NCBI RefSeq assembly: GCF_003014535.1
Contig: NZ_PYGD01000002.1
Coordinates: forward strand, 372,001-436,000
DNA: 64,000 nt
Source: Taibaiella chishuiensis
Lineage (GTDB): Bacteria; Bacteroidota; Bacteroidia; Chitinophagales; Chitinophagaceae
Reading direction: 5' to 3'
Shown piece by piece: positions 34,650 through 43,917 of this stretch (positions within the stretch are counted from its first letter, which is position 1; each line of letters opens with the position of its first letter). The notes under the pieces were generated by a model that was not told the DNA's origin, made no database searches, and saw only the letters and a list, made by a program, of their open reading frames with translations. A program made the translations under genes and the position numbers.

Positions 34650-35258
34650 ATGATAGCTACAGATCCCCGTATCGACGCTTATATCGACCAGGCTGCGCCC
34701 TTTGCCCGGCCTTTATTGCAACACCTCAGGGCTTTGATCCACAAACATTGCCCGGGTGTGGAAGAGACCATAAAATGGGGCTTCCCGCATTTCGTGTATA
34801 AAGGCAAGAACCTGTTCAGTATGGCTTCCTTCAAGCAGCATTGCGCCTGCAACTTCCGCCTGGCGCCTGTTATGCAGGATACGCACGGCCTGTTGCAGGT
34901 GGACGATCGGGAAGCTATGGGCCACCTGGGCCGCATTACCCGCCTGGAGGACCTGCCCGCAGACAAGGTATTCGTGGCTTATCTTAAAGAGGCGATGAAG
35001 CTTACCGAAGCGGGTGCGCAATTGCCTAAGGCCGAAAAGAAGGCTGCGCCACCCGAAGTAGTGCCGGACTTTATCCTGGCCGAACTCAGGAAAAATAAAA
35101 AAGCCCTGGCCACCTTCGAAGGATTCAGCGCTTCGCACCGGCGCGAGTACCTCGAATGGATTACGGAAGCCAAATGGGAAGAGACCCGCAACAAACGACT
35201 GGCCCAGGCCATCGAATGGCTGGCCGAAGGCCGGCAGCGCCACTGGAAGTATATGTAA
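34650..35258 (+). CDS. DUF1801/YdeI-type protein
   Basis: A 202-aa product. Residues 1-115 match DUF1801 (LRALIHKHCPGVEETIKWGFPHFVYKGKNLFSMASFKQHCAC, the IKWG and Cys-containing strand). Residues about 140-200 are the bacteriocin-protection/OmdA-like YdeI helix pair (LRKNKKALATFEGFSASHRREYLEWITEAKWEETRNKRL). The molecular role is unknown in the family. Confidence 0.9.
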   Translation: MIATDPRIDAYIDQAAPFARPLLQHLRALIHKHCPGVEETIKWGFPHFVYKGKNLFSMASFKQHCACNFRLAPVMQDTHGLLQVDDREAMGHLGRITRLEDLPADKVFVAYLKEAMKLTEAGAQLPKAEKKAAPPEVVPDFILAELRKNKKALATFEGFSASHRREYLEWITEAKWEETRNKRLAQAIEWLAEGRQRHWKYM

Positions 35259-35310
35259 GCCGCAGCCTGCATGTTTCTTGCCCGGCACAACACCGAAGAC
35301 CCGGATTGCC

Positions 35311-35318
35311 TATTTTTG
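35311..35318 (+). promoter_or_regulatory. -7 box 5 nt before the TonB-receptor start
   Basis: TATTTTTG, a perfect TAnnTTTG, ends 5 nt before the GTG at 35324, which decides this start over longer frames and implies a leaderless mRNA. Confidence 0.55.
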
Positions 35319-35323
35319 CAACC

Positions 35324-37327
35324 GTGAATTACCTTACCCGCTACGCCCCGCTGTTATTACTGCTTGCCTGTTATGGCTCCCTGACTTCTGAAACGTATGC
35401 CCAGTCCCTGCAGGACACGCTACACGAAGTGCAGGTAAGCGACCGGGCACAGGTACAGGACGCCCGGGCCGGCTTTACGGCCGGGCAGCAGGTACAGACC
35501 ATAAGCAGCGTTTATAAAGAGGTATACCAGGTACAATCGCTGGCCGGCCTGCTCTCGCAGCAAACCCCTGTTTTTATCAAATCCTATGGCGTCAACAGTA
35601 TGGCTACGCTCTCTTTCCGCGGCGCCTCGGCAGCGCAGTCTGCGGTACTGTGGAACGGTGTTCCCATCCTTAACCCGGCCCTCGGCGTGGCCGATATTTC
35701 CCTGCTCAATACCGGCTTGTTCGACCGCATCAGCCTGCAATACGGCAGTGCCGCCGCTTTGTATGGCAGTGGTAATGTGGGCGGGGCATTGATGCTCGAA
35801 CGTAATGTGCCCGATTTCAGCCCGGGCCGGTCCCTGCGGGCTACTATAGGCGGCGGCAGCTTTGGCCGGCGCGACCTGCAGCTCGCCGGGCAGTGGCAGC
35901 AACGCCGGTGGAGCGTAGGCCTTAAAACTTTTTACCAGCAGGCTGCCAACGATTTTAATTATATCAATAACCTGGGCCAGGAGGAACGGCTGCCCAACGC
36001 CCGACTGAAAGCGGGTGGGGTACTGGCTTCTGTCGATTACGACCTGAGCCGGCGACCCGGCGATAAAACCGAGCTGCTCTCGCTGGATCTCTGGTTCCAG
36101 CAGTACCGGCGCGAGATCCCGCCGGCCCTGTTCGAGTCGGGCTCTGTAAAACGCCAGACCGACGCCTCTTTCCGGAGTTTTGCCGAATGGCAGAAGACCT
36201 TGGACCGGAGCCATTTTTACGTGCGGGCTTCGTATAACCGCGAATTCCTGCGTTACCAGGATGGGGTCGTGCTGCCCGATAATAAAAACAATATGACCCA
36301 GTATTACCAGGAGCTGGGCTGGAAGTACAGCCTGAACAAAGCTTCCGGCAACCCTGCCTTCCTGCATGAGCTACTGGTGTTCAGTCCGCTGCAGTTTGCA
36401 GTGGCCGAAGGAGAGAATATCAGTAAAAGTGAAACCCAGCTGCGGCCCGCACTGGTGGCCACATACAGCATACGTACGCCCAACGATAAGCTGAAGGCTA
36501 ATGCTGCCCTGCGGCAGGAGTGGATCAATGGCGATGCCGCTCCCTTATTGCCGGGTATCGGCGCCGCCTGGCGGTTTTTCGAAAAGACACGGCAGCTATC
36601 GTCGGTAAGCTGGCAGTTGCGCGCCAATGTACAACGTACTTACCGCTTTCCTACTTTAAACGAATTGTATTACTTCCCTGGCGGCAATAAAGACCTGAAG
36701 CCCGAACAGGGCTGGAACCAGGATGCCGGTTATACCTTTACGTTCCGGCTGGCCGGGGCCGCCGATGCTACCCGGAGCCGTCTCTTGTTCAGTCATGACC
36801 TTGCTGCCTTTAACCGCAATATTAAAGACTGGATCTATTGGCTGGGCGGCGCTATATGGACGCCCTATAATATTGCGGAAGTGCACAGCCGCGGTCTTGA
36901 AACTGATAATAAAATAGAATACCTGGCCGGCAGCTGTAAACTGCATTTCGGTTTACGGTCGGCCTATGTGATTTCAACTTCCGAAGCTTCTTACTTGCCC
37001 AACGATGGCAGTAAAGGCAAGCAGGTGCCGTATGTGCCGCGTTATAACGGGCAGTTCAACCTGGGCTTTACCTGGGCCGGTTGCTTTGTGAATTACAACC
37101 ATACCTATACCGGTTACCGCTTTACCACTATCGATGAATCGCAGTTTCTCGAACCTTACAATACCGGCAACCTGCAGGTGATGTATACCTTTACCAGGGC
37201 CGCTTATACGCTGAAGGCCGCAGCCCAGGTACAGAACCTCTGGAACACGGCCTACGAGGTGGTATCGGCAAGACCCATGCCCGGCCGCTATTTCCTGTTC
37301 AGCCTGCAGCTGGGACTTAAGGGATAA
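35324..37327 (+). CDS. TonB-dependent outer-membrane receptor, BtuB-like
   Basis: A 667-aa product from the GTG at 35324. A signal peptide (YAPLLLLLACYGSLTSETYA) precedes a TonB-like start (LHEVQVSDRAQ), the plug domain (SLAGLLSQQTPVFIKSYGVNSMATLSFRGASAAQSAVLWNGVPI, GSAAALYGSGNVGGAL) and a 22-strand barrel ending in an aromatic (YFLFSLQLGLKG). No carboxypeptidase-like extension is present. The size and plug suit cobalamin or small siderophore uptake; the BtuF-like gene at 8329 is the only other candidate pathway member here, so substrate assignment is tentative. Confidence 0.92.
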   Translation: MNYLTRYAPLLLLLACYGSLTSETYAQSLQDTLHEVQVSDRAQVQDARAGFTAGQQVQTISSVYKEVYQVQSLAGLLSQQTPVFIKSYGVNSMATLSFRGASAAQSAVLWNGVPILNPALGVADISLLNTGLFDRISLQYGSAAALYGSGNVGGALMLERNVPDFSPGRSLRATIGGGSFGRRDLQLAGQWQQRRWSVGLKTFYQQAANDFNYINNLGQEERLPNARLKAGGVLASVDYDLSRRPGDKTELLSLDLWFQQYRREIPPALFESGSVKRQTDASFRSFAEWQKTLDRSHFYVRASYNREFLRYQDGVVLPDNKNNMTQYYQELGWKYSLNKASGNPAFLHELLVFSPLQFAVAEGENISKSETQLRPALVATYSIRTPNDKLKANAALRQEWINGDAAPLLPGIGAAWRFFEKTRQLSSVSWQLRANVQRTYRFPTLNELYYFPGGNKDLKPEQGWNQDAGYTFTFRLAGAADATRSRLLFSHDLAAFNRNIKDWIYWLGGAIWTPYNIAEVHSRGLETDNKIEYLAGSCKLHFGLRSAYVISTSEASYLPNDGSKGKQVPYVPRYNGQFNLGFTWAGCFVNYNHTYTGYRFTTIDESQFLEPYNTGNLQVMYTFTRAAYTLKAAAQVQNLWNTAYEVVSARPMPGRYFLFSLQLGLKG

Positions 37328-37333
37328 AACAAA

Positions 37334-37353
37334 ACCACAGCGGTAAAGCTGTG
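37334..37353 (+). terminator. Weak hairpin after the TonB receptor gene
   Basis: A 7-bp perfect stem (37334-37340 with 37347-37353) has a 6-nt loop but no T-run. Confidence 0.35.
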
Positions 37354-37403
37354 GCCTGCTACAATGCGAAAACTACTATTACTGAGGTGTATAGGGGACA
37401 GGG

Positions 37404-37877
37404 CTAGTACGTAAAGATCTTGGTATAGGAACCGGAAACGGTTTCTGTAACTGGGGATTGGGTAGAGCCTTCTACTACGGGGGTGTAGTGGAGCGTCATG
37501 GGAGCGCCTGCATTCGACACCACGATAGATACCGAGATGCTTGCCATCGGGCGAATGCTTTCTACAACGACATCATTGCCGGAAGCTACATCTTCTGTTT
37601 CGATAGAGATCAGCGGTTCGTTGCTGCGGGTAGCGCCGTTCACTTTCCAATAAGTATTGGCGCCAGAACCATCGGCGCCGTTTATAGTAATACTCACGTC
37701 GTCGTTTTCACTGAGGTTAAGGTCTTTAACCGAGATCGTGAACTTGGCATTCTTCAATGTGATACCGGGAGGTACCAGCGGGTTATTGTTGTCTTTGGAG
37801 CAGGAGGAGAGCAGGGCCGCGGTAAGCAGCACCGCCGCGCCATTCAGGATGTGTTTGTTACGGAACGGTAACTTCAT
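37404..37877 (-). CDS. Small lipoprotein of unknown function
   Basis: A 157-aa product. The signal ends in the lipobox LLSSC (Cys at about residue 26), then an Asn/Asp-rich linker (SKDNNNPLVPPG). The mature part is beta-rich (FTISVKDLNLSENDDVSITINGADGSGAN), like a small Ig-type fold, with no catalytic motif. It has its own promoter at 38061-38091 and so a long leader of about 180 nt. It is divergent from the two-component operon and could be its target. Confidence 0.65.
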   Translation of the reverse strand: MKLPFRNKHILNGAAVLLTAALLSSCSKDNNNPLVPPGITLKNAKFTISVKDLNLSENDDVSITINGADGSGANTYWKVNGATRSNEPLISIETEDVASGNDVVVESIRPMASISVSIVVSNAGAPMTLHYTPVVEGSTQSPVTETVSGSYTKIFTY

Positions 37878-38060
37878 GATTTGTTTTGTTTTAGTGTTTA
37901 AGTAAGCCCGGGAAGGTGGCCCGGACTGGTATTGTACAACTCTTTATGTGGTGCTTATTGCCAGGTTAGCAGGCTGTTAGCGTATCCTGCGCTGCTGCCC
38001 CTGATGCAGGCCTGGCTTGTGTTTCGCGTGCCGGTAGTATACATTTATACTTTGGAAGCG

Positions 38061-38091
38061 CAAAAATAGACCCCTGTGTTTTGACGGGCAA
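38061..38091 (-). promoter_or_regulatory. Promoter of the small lipoprotein gene
   Basis: Minus-strand TTG at 38091-38089, a 20-nt spacer, TATTTTTG at 38068-38061. The inverted repeat at 38090-38133 touches its -33 element. Confidence 0.6.
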
Positions 38092-38146
38092 TACCGGAAA
38101 CCCATGGTTTTTTTCTACTGGTATTCCGGTATTTTTTGTTACCAGT
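38090..38146. promoter_or_regulatory. Two interleaved inverted repeats between lipoprotein and kinase genes
   Basis: AATACCGGAA (38090-38099) pairs exactly with 38124-38133, and ACTGGTA (38117-38123) pairs exactly with 38140-38146. The arms alternate, so only one RNA hairpin can form at a time, or they are overlapping DNA sites. A T-run follows the first repeat. Confidence 0.5.
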
Positions 38147-38180
38147 AAATTTGCTCCTTAAATCTTCTTTATTTTGTCCT

Positions 38181-40172
38181 ATGCTTAAACCGATCTGCCT
38201 GTTTTTCCTGATGTTTTATGGCGTTTTCTGCTGTAAGGCGCAGATCCCCATCGACATGGATCATTTTATCGACAGCCTCGAAACCCGGCTGCGTACCGAA
38301 CGGTCCGATAGCATCAGTGCCCGTATACATTTCCTGCTTACCGATGCCTGGATGTTCCGGGATACGGCAAAAGCCCATGCCAACCTCAATAAAGGTCGCG
38401 AGCTGAGCCGTAAGTATCCTTACCTCGAAGGCATCTCCTATGCGATGGAGGGCGCTTTTTATTATGCCGTAGACCTCGACCGCAGCGAGCTGGCCTATCA
38501 TAAAGCCGATGCGCTGCTCAGCAAATTCGACGATAAGCAAACGTATTTTGTGAGAGCCAATATCTGGGGCAACTGCGCCAGCATCCTGCAACGCAGGGAC
38601 GATGACCGGGGGTTTGTAGACATTATGCTGAACAAGGCCCTGCCCCTGGCCAAGCTAAGCGGACGCAAGGCATTGGTCGGTTCGCAATATGTCAATGTTG
38701 GGCTTGCTTTTATGGAGCTGGAACAATACAAGGAGGCTAGCCTGTATTTCGATAAGGCCATCGAAAACCTGGAATCGGAAGGCGAACCGGTAAGGCTTGT
38801 CTCTGCTTACAACAGGGCTATCGAAAACTATATCAAGCTGAAGGACCTGGGTAAAGCCAAGGACCTGCTCGATAAGGCAAGGGAGATCCTGGCCCCTTAT
38901 CCCCAGTCCGATCAGTATGCGGGATTTTATCTTTCCGAAGGTCTTTTTTATAACGAAATGGGCGCTTATGCAAGGGCATTGGAGAGCTTTGATAAAGGGA
39001 TTATGTCGGCCAAAGGACCCAATAAGTTTTCGAAGATACTGGAGCTGAAAAATGCACGGATCGAGGCGCTGATCGGTACGGGCAGGTACGAGGCGGCCAA
39101 AAGGCAACTCGACGAACTGACCCGGGACGACGAGTTGATGTCCTGGGGAGAAGACCGCCTGGAGGTATACGAGCATTATGCGGCAGTCTATGCCGGTATG
39201 GGCAATATGAAAGAAGCCTATACCTGGTTGCACAAGGCCTATATACTGAACGATAGTTTATATGATACCAAGTTCAAGAACGATATCAATATGATGGAGA
39301 TGCGGTATGATCGTGTCGAAAACCAGAAGAAGATTGCAGAACTGAACAACAAGAACCAGAAAGCCGTGATGGCGGCGAAGACCAACCGTTTACTGAGCTG
39401 GCTGCTGGGGTCGGTTTGCGTGTTCCTGCTTATCGTAGCCCTGCTCGCGCTGTTGTATTACCGCAACAATAAAAAGCTGGCAGTGCAGCAGGAGCTTAAT
39501 CACCGGCAACAATTGAAAGAGATCGAGCAGCAGCAACAGCTTACGATTACCACGGCGATGCTGAAAGGAGAAGAGCAGGAACGTAACCGTATTGCCCGCG
39601 ACCTGCACGACGGCCTGGGTGGCATGCTGGCCGGTGTAAAGATCAACCTGTCGGGCCTGGCTCAGCATACAACCGATGGCGACATCGATCCCGGGCTCAA
39701 TAAAGTAATCGGGCAGCTGGATAATTCGGTAAGCGAATTGCGGCGCATAGCCCGTAACATGATGCCGGAGACCCTGATGAAATTTGGACTGGAAACGGCT
39801 TTGAAGGATCTCTGCGAATCGGTGATGTCGGACCAGGTACATATCGACTTCCAGTGTTTCGGTATACAGCCGGACATCAGCCTGGAAAAACAGATCACCA
39901 TTTACCGTATCATACAGGAAGTGCTGTCCAATGCGGTGCGCCATGCGCAGGCCAGCCGTATCGTATTGCAATGCAGCCAGAACGAATCGGTGTTTTTTAT
40001 TACCGCCGAAGATAACGGCAAAGGATTCGATACCGCTACACTGGCGCAGAAGCAGGGTATGGGTTTTAATAATATTCAGAACAGGGTAGACTATCTTAAA
40101 GGATCGCTGGAGATCATATCGGCGCCGGGAGAGGGTACTACCATAAATATCGAACTTAATGTCGCAGGATAA
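38181..40172 (+). CDS. TPR-containing sensor histidine kinase (HisKA_3/NarL-type)
   Basis: A 663-aa product from the ATG at 38181. A signal sequence (MLKPICLFFLMFYGVFCCKA) is followed by TPR repeats over about 40-370 (periplasmic), one membrane helix (LLSWLLGSVCVFLLIVALLALLYY), a coiled coil and the HisKA_3 dimerisation domain with the phospho-His in RNRIARDLHDGLGGMLAG. The ATPase domain has IIQEVLSNAVRHAQ and EDNGKGFD...GMGFNNIQNRVDYLKG. It pairs with the regulator 14 nt overlapped downstream. A near-consensus -7 box ends 4 nt before the ATG. Confidence 0.94.
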   Translation: MLKPICLFFLMFYGVFCCKAQIPIDMDHFIDSLETRLRTERSDSISARIHFLLTDAWMFRDTAKAHANLNKGRELSRKYPYLEGISYAMEGAFYYAVDLDRSELAYHKADALLSKFDDKQTYFVRANIWGNCASILQRRDDDRGFVDIMLNKALPLAKLSGRKALVGSQYVNVGLAFMELEQYKEASLYFDKAIENLESEGEPVRLVSAYNRAIENYIKLKDLGKAKDLLDKAREILAPYPQSDQYAGFYLSEGLFYNEMGAYARALESFDKGIMSAKGPNKFSKILELKNARIEALIGTGRYEAAKRQLDELTRDDELMSWGEDRLEVYEHYAAVYAGMGNMKEAYTWLHKAYILNDSLYDTKFKNDINMMEMRYDRVENQKKIAELNNKNQKAVMAAKTNRLLSWLLGSVCVFLLIVALLALLYYRNNKKLAVQQELNHRQQLKEIEQQQQLTITTAMLKGEEQERNRIARDLHDGLGGMLAGVKINLSGLAQHTTDGDIDPGLNKVIGQLDNSVSELRRIARNMMPETLMKFGLETALKDLCESVMSDQVHIDFQCFGIQPDISLEKQITIYRIIQEVLSNAVRHAQASRIVLQCSQNESVFFITAEDNGKGFDTATLAQKQGMGFNNIQNRVDYLKGSLEIISAPGEGTTINIELNVAG

Positions 40173-40794
40173 AATACAACTGGCGATCGTCGACGATCAT
40201 CCGCTTATCATACAGGGGTTGCAAACCCTGCTGCAGGATAAAGCGGACATAGCCATAACCGGCAGCTTTACCACGGGCGCCGACTTCATGACCTTTCTCA
40301 AGGCCAATACCGTGCATATCGTACTGCTCGATATTACGCTGCCCGATGTAAACGGTATGGACCTGTGCCGCGACATCAAGCGGGTATCGCCTGATACCTA
40401 TGTGCTGGCGCTCAGCAACCATAACGAACGCAGCATGATTATGCAGATGCTGCATAACGGGGCCAGCGGTTATCTGCTGAAGAATGCCTCGGGACGCGAA
40501 CTCTCGGATTGTATCGACGAGGCCCTGAGCGACCAGGTTACCTTTAGCAGGGAAGTAAAAGAAATTATTGCGCGGCCTGCGCTTAATGAATTAAAAGGCA
40601 TACCGCAGCTGACCAAAAGAGAAAAAGAGATACTGAAACAGATTGCCGATGGTAAAACCACAGTGGTCATTGCAGAGCAGCTTTCGCTGAGCCCGCTTAC
40701 CATCGAAACGCACCGGCGTAACCTGATGCAGAAGTTCGAAGCCAAGAACGTGGCGGAACTGATCCGGATGGCTATGCAGCAGAAAATGCTCTGA
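40159..40794 (+). CDS. LuxR/NarL-family response regulator
   Basis: A 211-aa product. The receiver has IVDDHPLIIQGL, the phospho-Asp in IVLLDITLPDVNG, and the Lys in GYLLKNASG. The C-terminal HTH reads LTKREKEILKQIADGKTTVVIAEQLSLSPLTIETHRRNLMQKF. The start overlaps the kinase gene by 14 nt, indicating translational coupling. The candidate target is the divergent lipoprotein gene or its own operon. A strong terminator follows. Confidence 0.96.
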   Translation: MSQDKIQLAIVDDHPLIIQGLQTLLQDKADIAITGSFTTGADFMTFLKANTVHIVLLDITLPDVNGMDLCRDIKRVSPDTYVLALSNHNERSMIMQMLHNGASGYLLKNASGRELSDCIDEALSDQVTFSREVKEIIARPALNELKGIPQLTKREKEILKQIADGKTTVVIAEQLSLSPLTIETHRRNLMQKFEAKNVAELIRMAMQQKML

Positions 40795-40821
40795 CGTTCG
40801 TCGGTGTCAAAATAGCTGAAG

Positions 40822-40846
40822 GCGCTGCAATAAGCAGCGCTTTTTT
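40822..40846 (+). terminator. Rho-independent terminator of the two-component operon
   Basis: A perfect 7-bp stem (40822-40828 with 40834-40840) has a 5-nt loop and six T. Confidence 0.85.
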
Positions 40847-40919
40847 GCGTTAGGGCAATTTTACCCGGAAATGCATGGTTGTATTTCCTTATTTTTATAT
40901 CGTATAAAAACTGTTGGTT

Positions 40920-41540
40920 ATGATTTCGTTGAGTCATTACGTGCCTGCTTTCGCCGCGGTATTCCCGGGTTTCGGTGCGCTTGCACCCTGGATGATCCTG
41001 GATAACCGGATGACTTTGCTCCGTGATAAAATGGCGGCGCTGCCTGAAGAAGCGTATGATATCCGTAATGGTGTGGCAGTGCACCGCTCGGCAATCATCG
41101 AAACCGGCGTGGTGCTGAAAGCCCCGGTAATTATCGGTCCTGGCTGTTTTATAGGGGCACATGCTTACCTGCGCGATGGCGTTTTCCTGGAAGAGGATGT
41201 CAGCATCGGGCCGGGCTGTGAAGTAAAGGCCAGCCTTATTTTTGCTTCCAGTGCACTCGCGCATTTCAACTTTGCAGGCAACAGCATTATCGGCAGGCAG
41301 GTCAACCTGGAGGCCGGCGCCGTGATCGCCAATCATTACAACGAACGTGCGGTAAAACAGGTGTATGTAAACGTAGCTGGTAAACGCATCCATACCGGTA
41401 TGGATAAATTCGGCGCCCTGGTCGGCGATCAGTGTAAGATCGGCGCCAATGCTGTGCTGTCGCCGGGTACCCTGCTTGAGCCCCGTACCGTGGTAGGCCG
41501 CCTGGTGCTGATCGAACAGAATCCTCCCACAGAGCCATAA
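40920..41540 (+). CDS. Left-handed beta-helix (hexapeptide-repeat) protein
   Basis: A 206-aa product from the ATG at 40920. After an N-terminal helical region the hexapeptide rungs run from about residue 65 (VHRSAIIETGVVLKAPVIIGPGCFIGAHAYLRDGVFLEEDVSIGPGCEVKASLI) to the end (IGANAVLSPGTLLEPRTVVG). It resembles GlmU C-terminal or sugar-phosphate nucleotidyl-acetyltransferase modules without the nucleotidyltransferase half. An acetyl- or acyltransferase role is likely but the substrate is unknown. Confidence 0.85.
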   Translation: MISLSHYVPAFAAVFPGFGALAPWMILDNRMTLLRDKMAALPEEAYDIRNGVAVHRSAIIETGVVLKAPVIIGPGCFIGAHAYLRDGVFLEEDVSIGPGCEVKASLIFASSALAHFNFAGNSIIGRQVNLEAGAVIANHYNERAVKQVYVNVAGKRIHTGMDKFGALVGDQCKIGANAVLSPGTLLEPRTVVGRLVLIEQNPPTEP

Positions 41541-41570
41541 AGATATGCCCTGTTACGCTGTTTTATACCG

Positions 41571-41604
41571 GCGAGGTTGTAGCTCCCGCTACGACCTCGC
41601 TTTT
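41571..41604 (+). terminator. Terminator hairpin with GCGAGGT core
   Basis: A 13-bp stem with one G-U pair (41571-41583 with 41588-41600) has a 4-nt loop and four T. The GCGAGGT/ACCTCGC arms resemble those of the repeats at 26761-27178. Confidence 0.75.
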
Positions 41605-41834
41605 CCACAATAGCAATGCCAGGTTATTTTTATTTTGTAATAAAATTAAATGTGTATCAGTGGACTATTCCTGCTATGATGCTGTTTGAAACGCTTTATT
41701 TTAAAGTACTATAGAATTATTTATATCTTCCTTAACAAATCTGGTACATATCCTATTGGTATTTATGTTGCGATTATGCATGGTGTGCAGATTACCTTCG
41801 CGCCCGCATTTTTAAACCAACACACTAACCAATT

Positions 41835-43025
41835 ATGAGAAAAATTACCAGTCTTTTACTGGCTTTAAGCGCTATGGCAACAAGCGTTATTGCCCAGGTA
41901 AACCAGAAGATCAATTACCAGGCCGTAATCCGCAATGCTGCGGGGGCGCCGGTTATCAACCAGAATGTATCGCTGCGTTTCAGCATCCTGACCGGCTCTG
42001 CGTCGGGTACTTCCGTGTACTCAGAAACACAGGCGGCAACTACCAATGCCTTTGGCCTGACCAATGTACAGATCGGCGGCGGCACACCTGTAAGCGGCAA
42101 CTTTACCACCATCAATTGGGGCAATGCCGCTAAGTTCCTGAAAGTAGAAGCCGATATCAATGGTGGCACTACCTATGCACAACTGGCAACGGTTGAAATG
42201 GTAAGCGTACCCTATGCCATGAATGCGCAAACCAGCAACGATAACCGCTGGAACCTGGCTACCAACGACATTACCAGCAACAATACCGGTAGCGTAGGTA
42301 TTGGCGGTACGCCCAATGCCAGTGCCAAACTCGATATCTCCGCTACCAATAAAGGTATCCTAATTCCCCGCATTACACAGGCCAACCGGCCGGCAGCGCC
42401 TGCAGAGGGCCTGATGATCTACCAGACCGATAATACGCCCGGGTTTTATTACTACGGCGGCGGCAGTTGGAAGCGGGTGGTAAACAATACTGATATCGCC
42501 GCTCCTGCCGGTACGATCATCCCGTTTGCTTCCGGTATACCGGTTACGCTTACCACGCTGATCGGCGGTTTCTCCGGTACTGGCGCCCTGGTAGGTTTCG
42601 GTAATGCGGCATCAGGTATCAACCTGACTACGAGTAGCTTCGATATCAGTGGCGGTGGCGCTGCATTGATCAACTGTGCCTTTGTAGCCCCCAGGAGTGG
42701 CGCGATAACTTCTGTTGCCGCCCATTTCAGCGCCGCTGTAGCGCTTGCCCTGCTTGGCTCTGATGTTAATATCACAGCACAGTTGTATAGCGCACCCGCT
42801 GGCAGCAATGTCTTTACGGCCGTAGCCGGCGCTACTGTTGCGCTTACGCCTGCATTTACTGCCCTCATTCCCATCGGCACTACGGCTACGGGCATTACCA
42901 CCGGTCTGAATATCCCGGTTACTGCAGGTTCCCGTTATGTATTGGTTTATGCTGCCACTATGAACGGCTTGCCTGTAGTCAGCAATATAAGCGGGTATGC
43001 AAGTGCAGGTATCAATATTAACTAA
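41835..43025 (+). CDS. Secreted surface protein with BclB-like C-terminal domain
   Basis: A 396-aa product with a signal peptide ([19 protein letters not shown]). Residues 24-140 are a common Bacteroidota surface module ([60 protein letters not shown]); 150-220 has the [29 protein letters not shown]-like bridge. Residues about 222-396 ([32 protein letters not shown], then [22 protein letters not shown] and [20 protein letters not shown]) closely follow the exosporium-glycoprotein BclB C-terminal pattern, otherwise associated with collagen-like surface proteins. It is upstream of a T9SS substrate by 37 nt. Confidence 0.85.
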   Translation: MRKITSLLLALSAMATSVIAQVNQKINYQAVIRNAAGAPVINQNVSLRFSILTGSASGTSVYSETQAATTNAFGLTNVQIGGGTPVSGNFTTINWGNAAKFLKVEADINGGTTYAQLATVEMVSVPYAMNAQTSNDNRWNLATNDITSNNTGSVGIGGTPNASAKLDISATNKGILIPRITQANRPAAPAEGLMIYQTDNTPGFYYYGGGSWKRVVNNTDIAAPAGTIIPFASGIPVTLTTLIGGFSGTGALVGFGNAASGINLTTSSFDISGGGAALINCAFVAPRSGAITSVAAHFSAAVALALLGSDVNITAQLYSAPAGSNVFTAVAGATVALTPAFTALIPIGTTATGITTGLNIPVTAGSRYVLVYAATMNGLPVVSNISGYASAGININ

Positions 43026-43062
43026 CCCGTTCCGGTTGTATGCATAACCGGAGTGTCAAAAT

Positions 43063-43845
43063 ATGATTATGAAAAACAAGCTATTCAGATACCTGTTGCC
43101 TGGTATATTGCTGGGCGGGTATATCCTGCCGGCGTACAGCCAGTCTGCATTGCCTTATGTATTTGCCAGTGGTGGCGGTACTGCGGCCGTCGCCGGTGGC
43201 AATGTGGTCGACTTTACGGTGGGCGAAACCTTTATCGCTACCGTAGGCTCCAGCCCCCAGGCTACACAAGGCTTTCAGCAACCTTCTACCAGCGGCAGCC
43301 CGCTGGGGGTGCAGCTGCTGGGCTTTACCGGTACCGCTAAAAAGGACTACAACTTCCTGACCTGGCATACGGCTTTTGAAAAAAACAACGATCGCTTCGT
43401 ACTGGAACGCAGTGCGGACGGTGTTGACTTTACACCTGTAGCTACTGTATACAGCAAAGCAAGCGGTGGGTACAGCACCACAGAGCTGTTGTATACCTAT
43501 ACCGACCGTGCTATGACGGCGCCGGTAAATTACTACCGCTTAAAGCAGGCAGACCGCGACGGGGCTTATACTTATTCTGCTGTAGTACGGCTGGAAAGGA
43601 ATAACGTGGAAGGCAGCCTGTTCGTAACGCCCAACCCCACCCGCGATAAAGCGGTGCTGTCTGTTGCAGGGGCTGTTGCTCAGGCACGTATACAACTGGC
43701 CGATATCACCGGCCGTATCCTGCTTACCGCACCGGTTACAGCAAGCGAAACGGTAATCGACCTGGGCGCATATGTACCCGGTATTTACTTTGTCCGTTAT
43801 GAAGACGGGCAGCATGTTGAATCCGTTAAAGTGGTGAAACAATAA
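43063..43845 (+). CDS. Type IX secretion substrate with C-terminal sorting domain
   Basis: A 260-aa product with a signal peptide (FRYLLPGILLGGYILPAYS); an ATG at 43069 is also possible. The central domain (TATKKDYNFLTWHTAFEKNNDRFVLERSADGVDF) is the fibronectin-like module of many T9SS cargoes. The last 80 residues are a type A sorting domain: FVTPNPTRDKAVLSV, IQLADITGRIL, then GIYFVRYEDGQHVESVKVVKQ. It should be exported and anchored outside the cell. It is probably co-transcribed with the BclB-like gene. Confidence 0.92.
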   Translation: MIMKNKLFRYLLPGILLGGYILPAYSQSALPYVFASGGGTAAVAGGNVVDFTVGETFIATVGSSPQATQGFQQPSTSGSPLGVQLLGFTGTAKKDYNFLTWHTAFEKNNDRFVLERSADGVDFTPVATVYSKASGGYSTTELLYTYTDRAMTAPVNYYRLKQADRDGAYTYSAVVRLERNNVEGSLFVTPNPTRDKAVLSVAGAVAQARIQLADITGRILLTAPVTASETVIDLGAYVPGIYFVRYEDGQHVESVKVVKQ

Positions 43846-43868
43846 GCAACCCGGTACCGTTAAAAATA

Positions 43869-43904
43869 AAAAGAGGTCTTTTCATAAACGGGAAGACCTC
43901 TTTT
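43869..43904. terminator. Bidirectional terminator of the surface-protein operon
   Basis: A perfect 12-bp stem (43869-43880 with 43893-43904) has a 12-nt loop, A-rich upstream and T-rich downstream. Confidence 0.85.
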
Positions 43905-43917
43905 CGTGATCTGCTTT

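Larger units (their letters stand above)
37878..38180. other. Divergent intergenic region with two promoters and interleaved inverted repeats
   Basis: This holds the minus-strand promoter of the lipoprotein gene, a near-consensus -7 for the kinase gene (38170-38176) and the repeats at 38090-38146. No coding potential was seen. Confidence 0.6.

Noticed and set aside
35156-35323. Longer N-terminus for the TonB receptor
   Set aside because: It would overlap the DUF1801 gene and the -7 box at 35311-35318; the GTG at 35324 gives a clean signal peptide.
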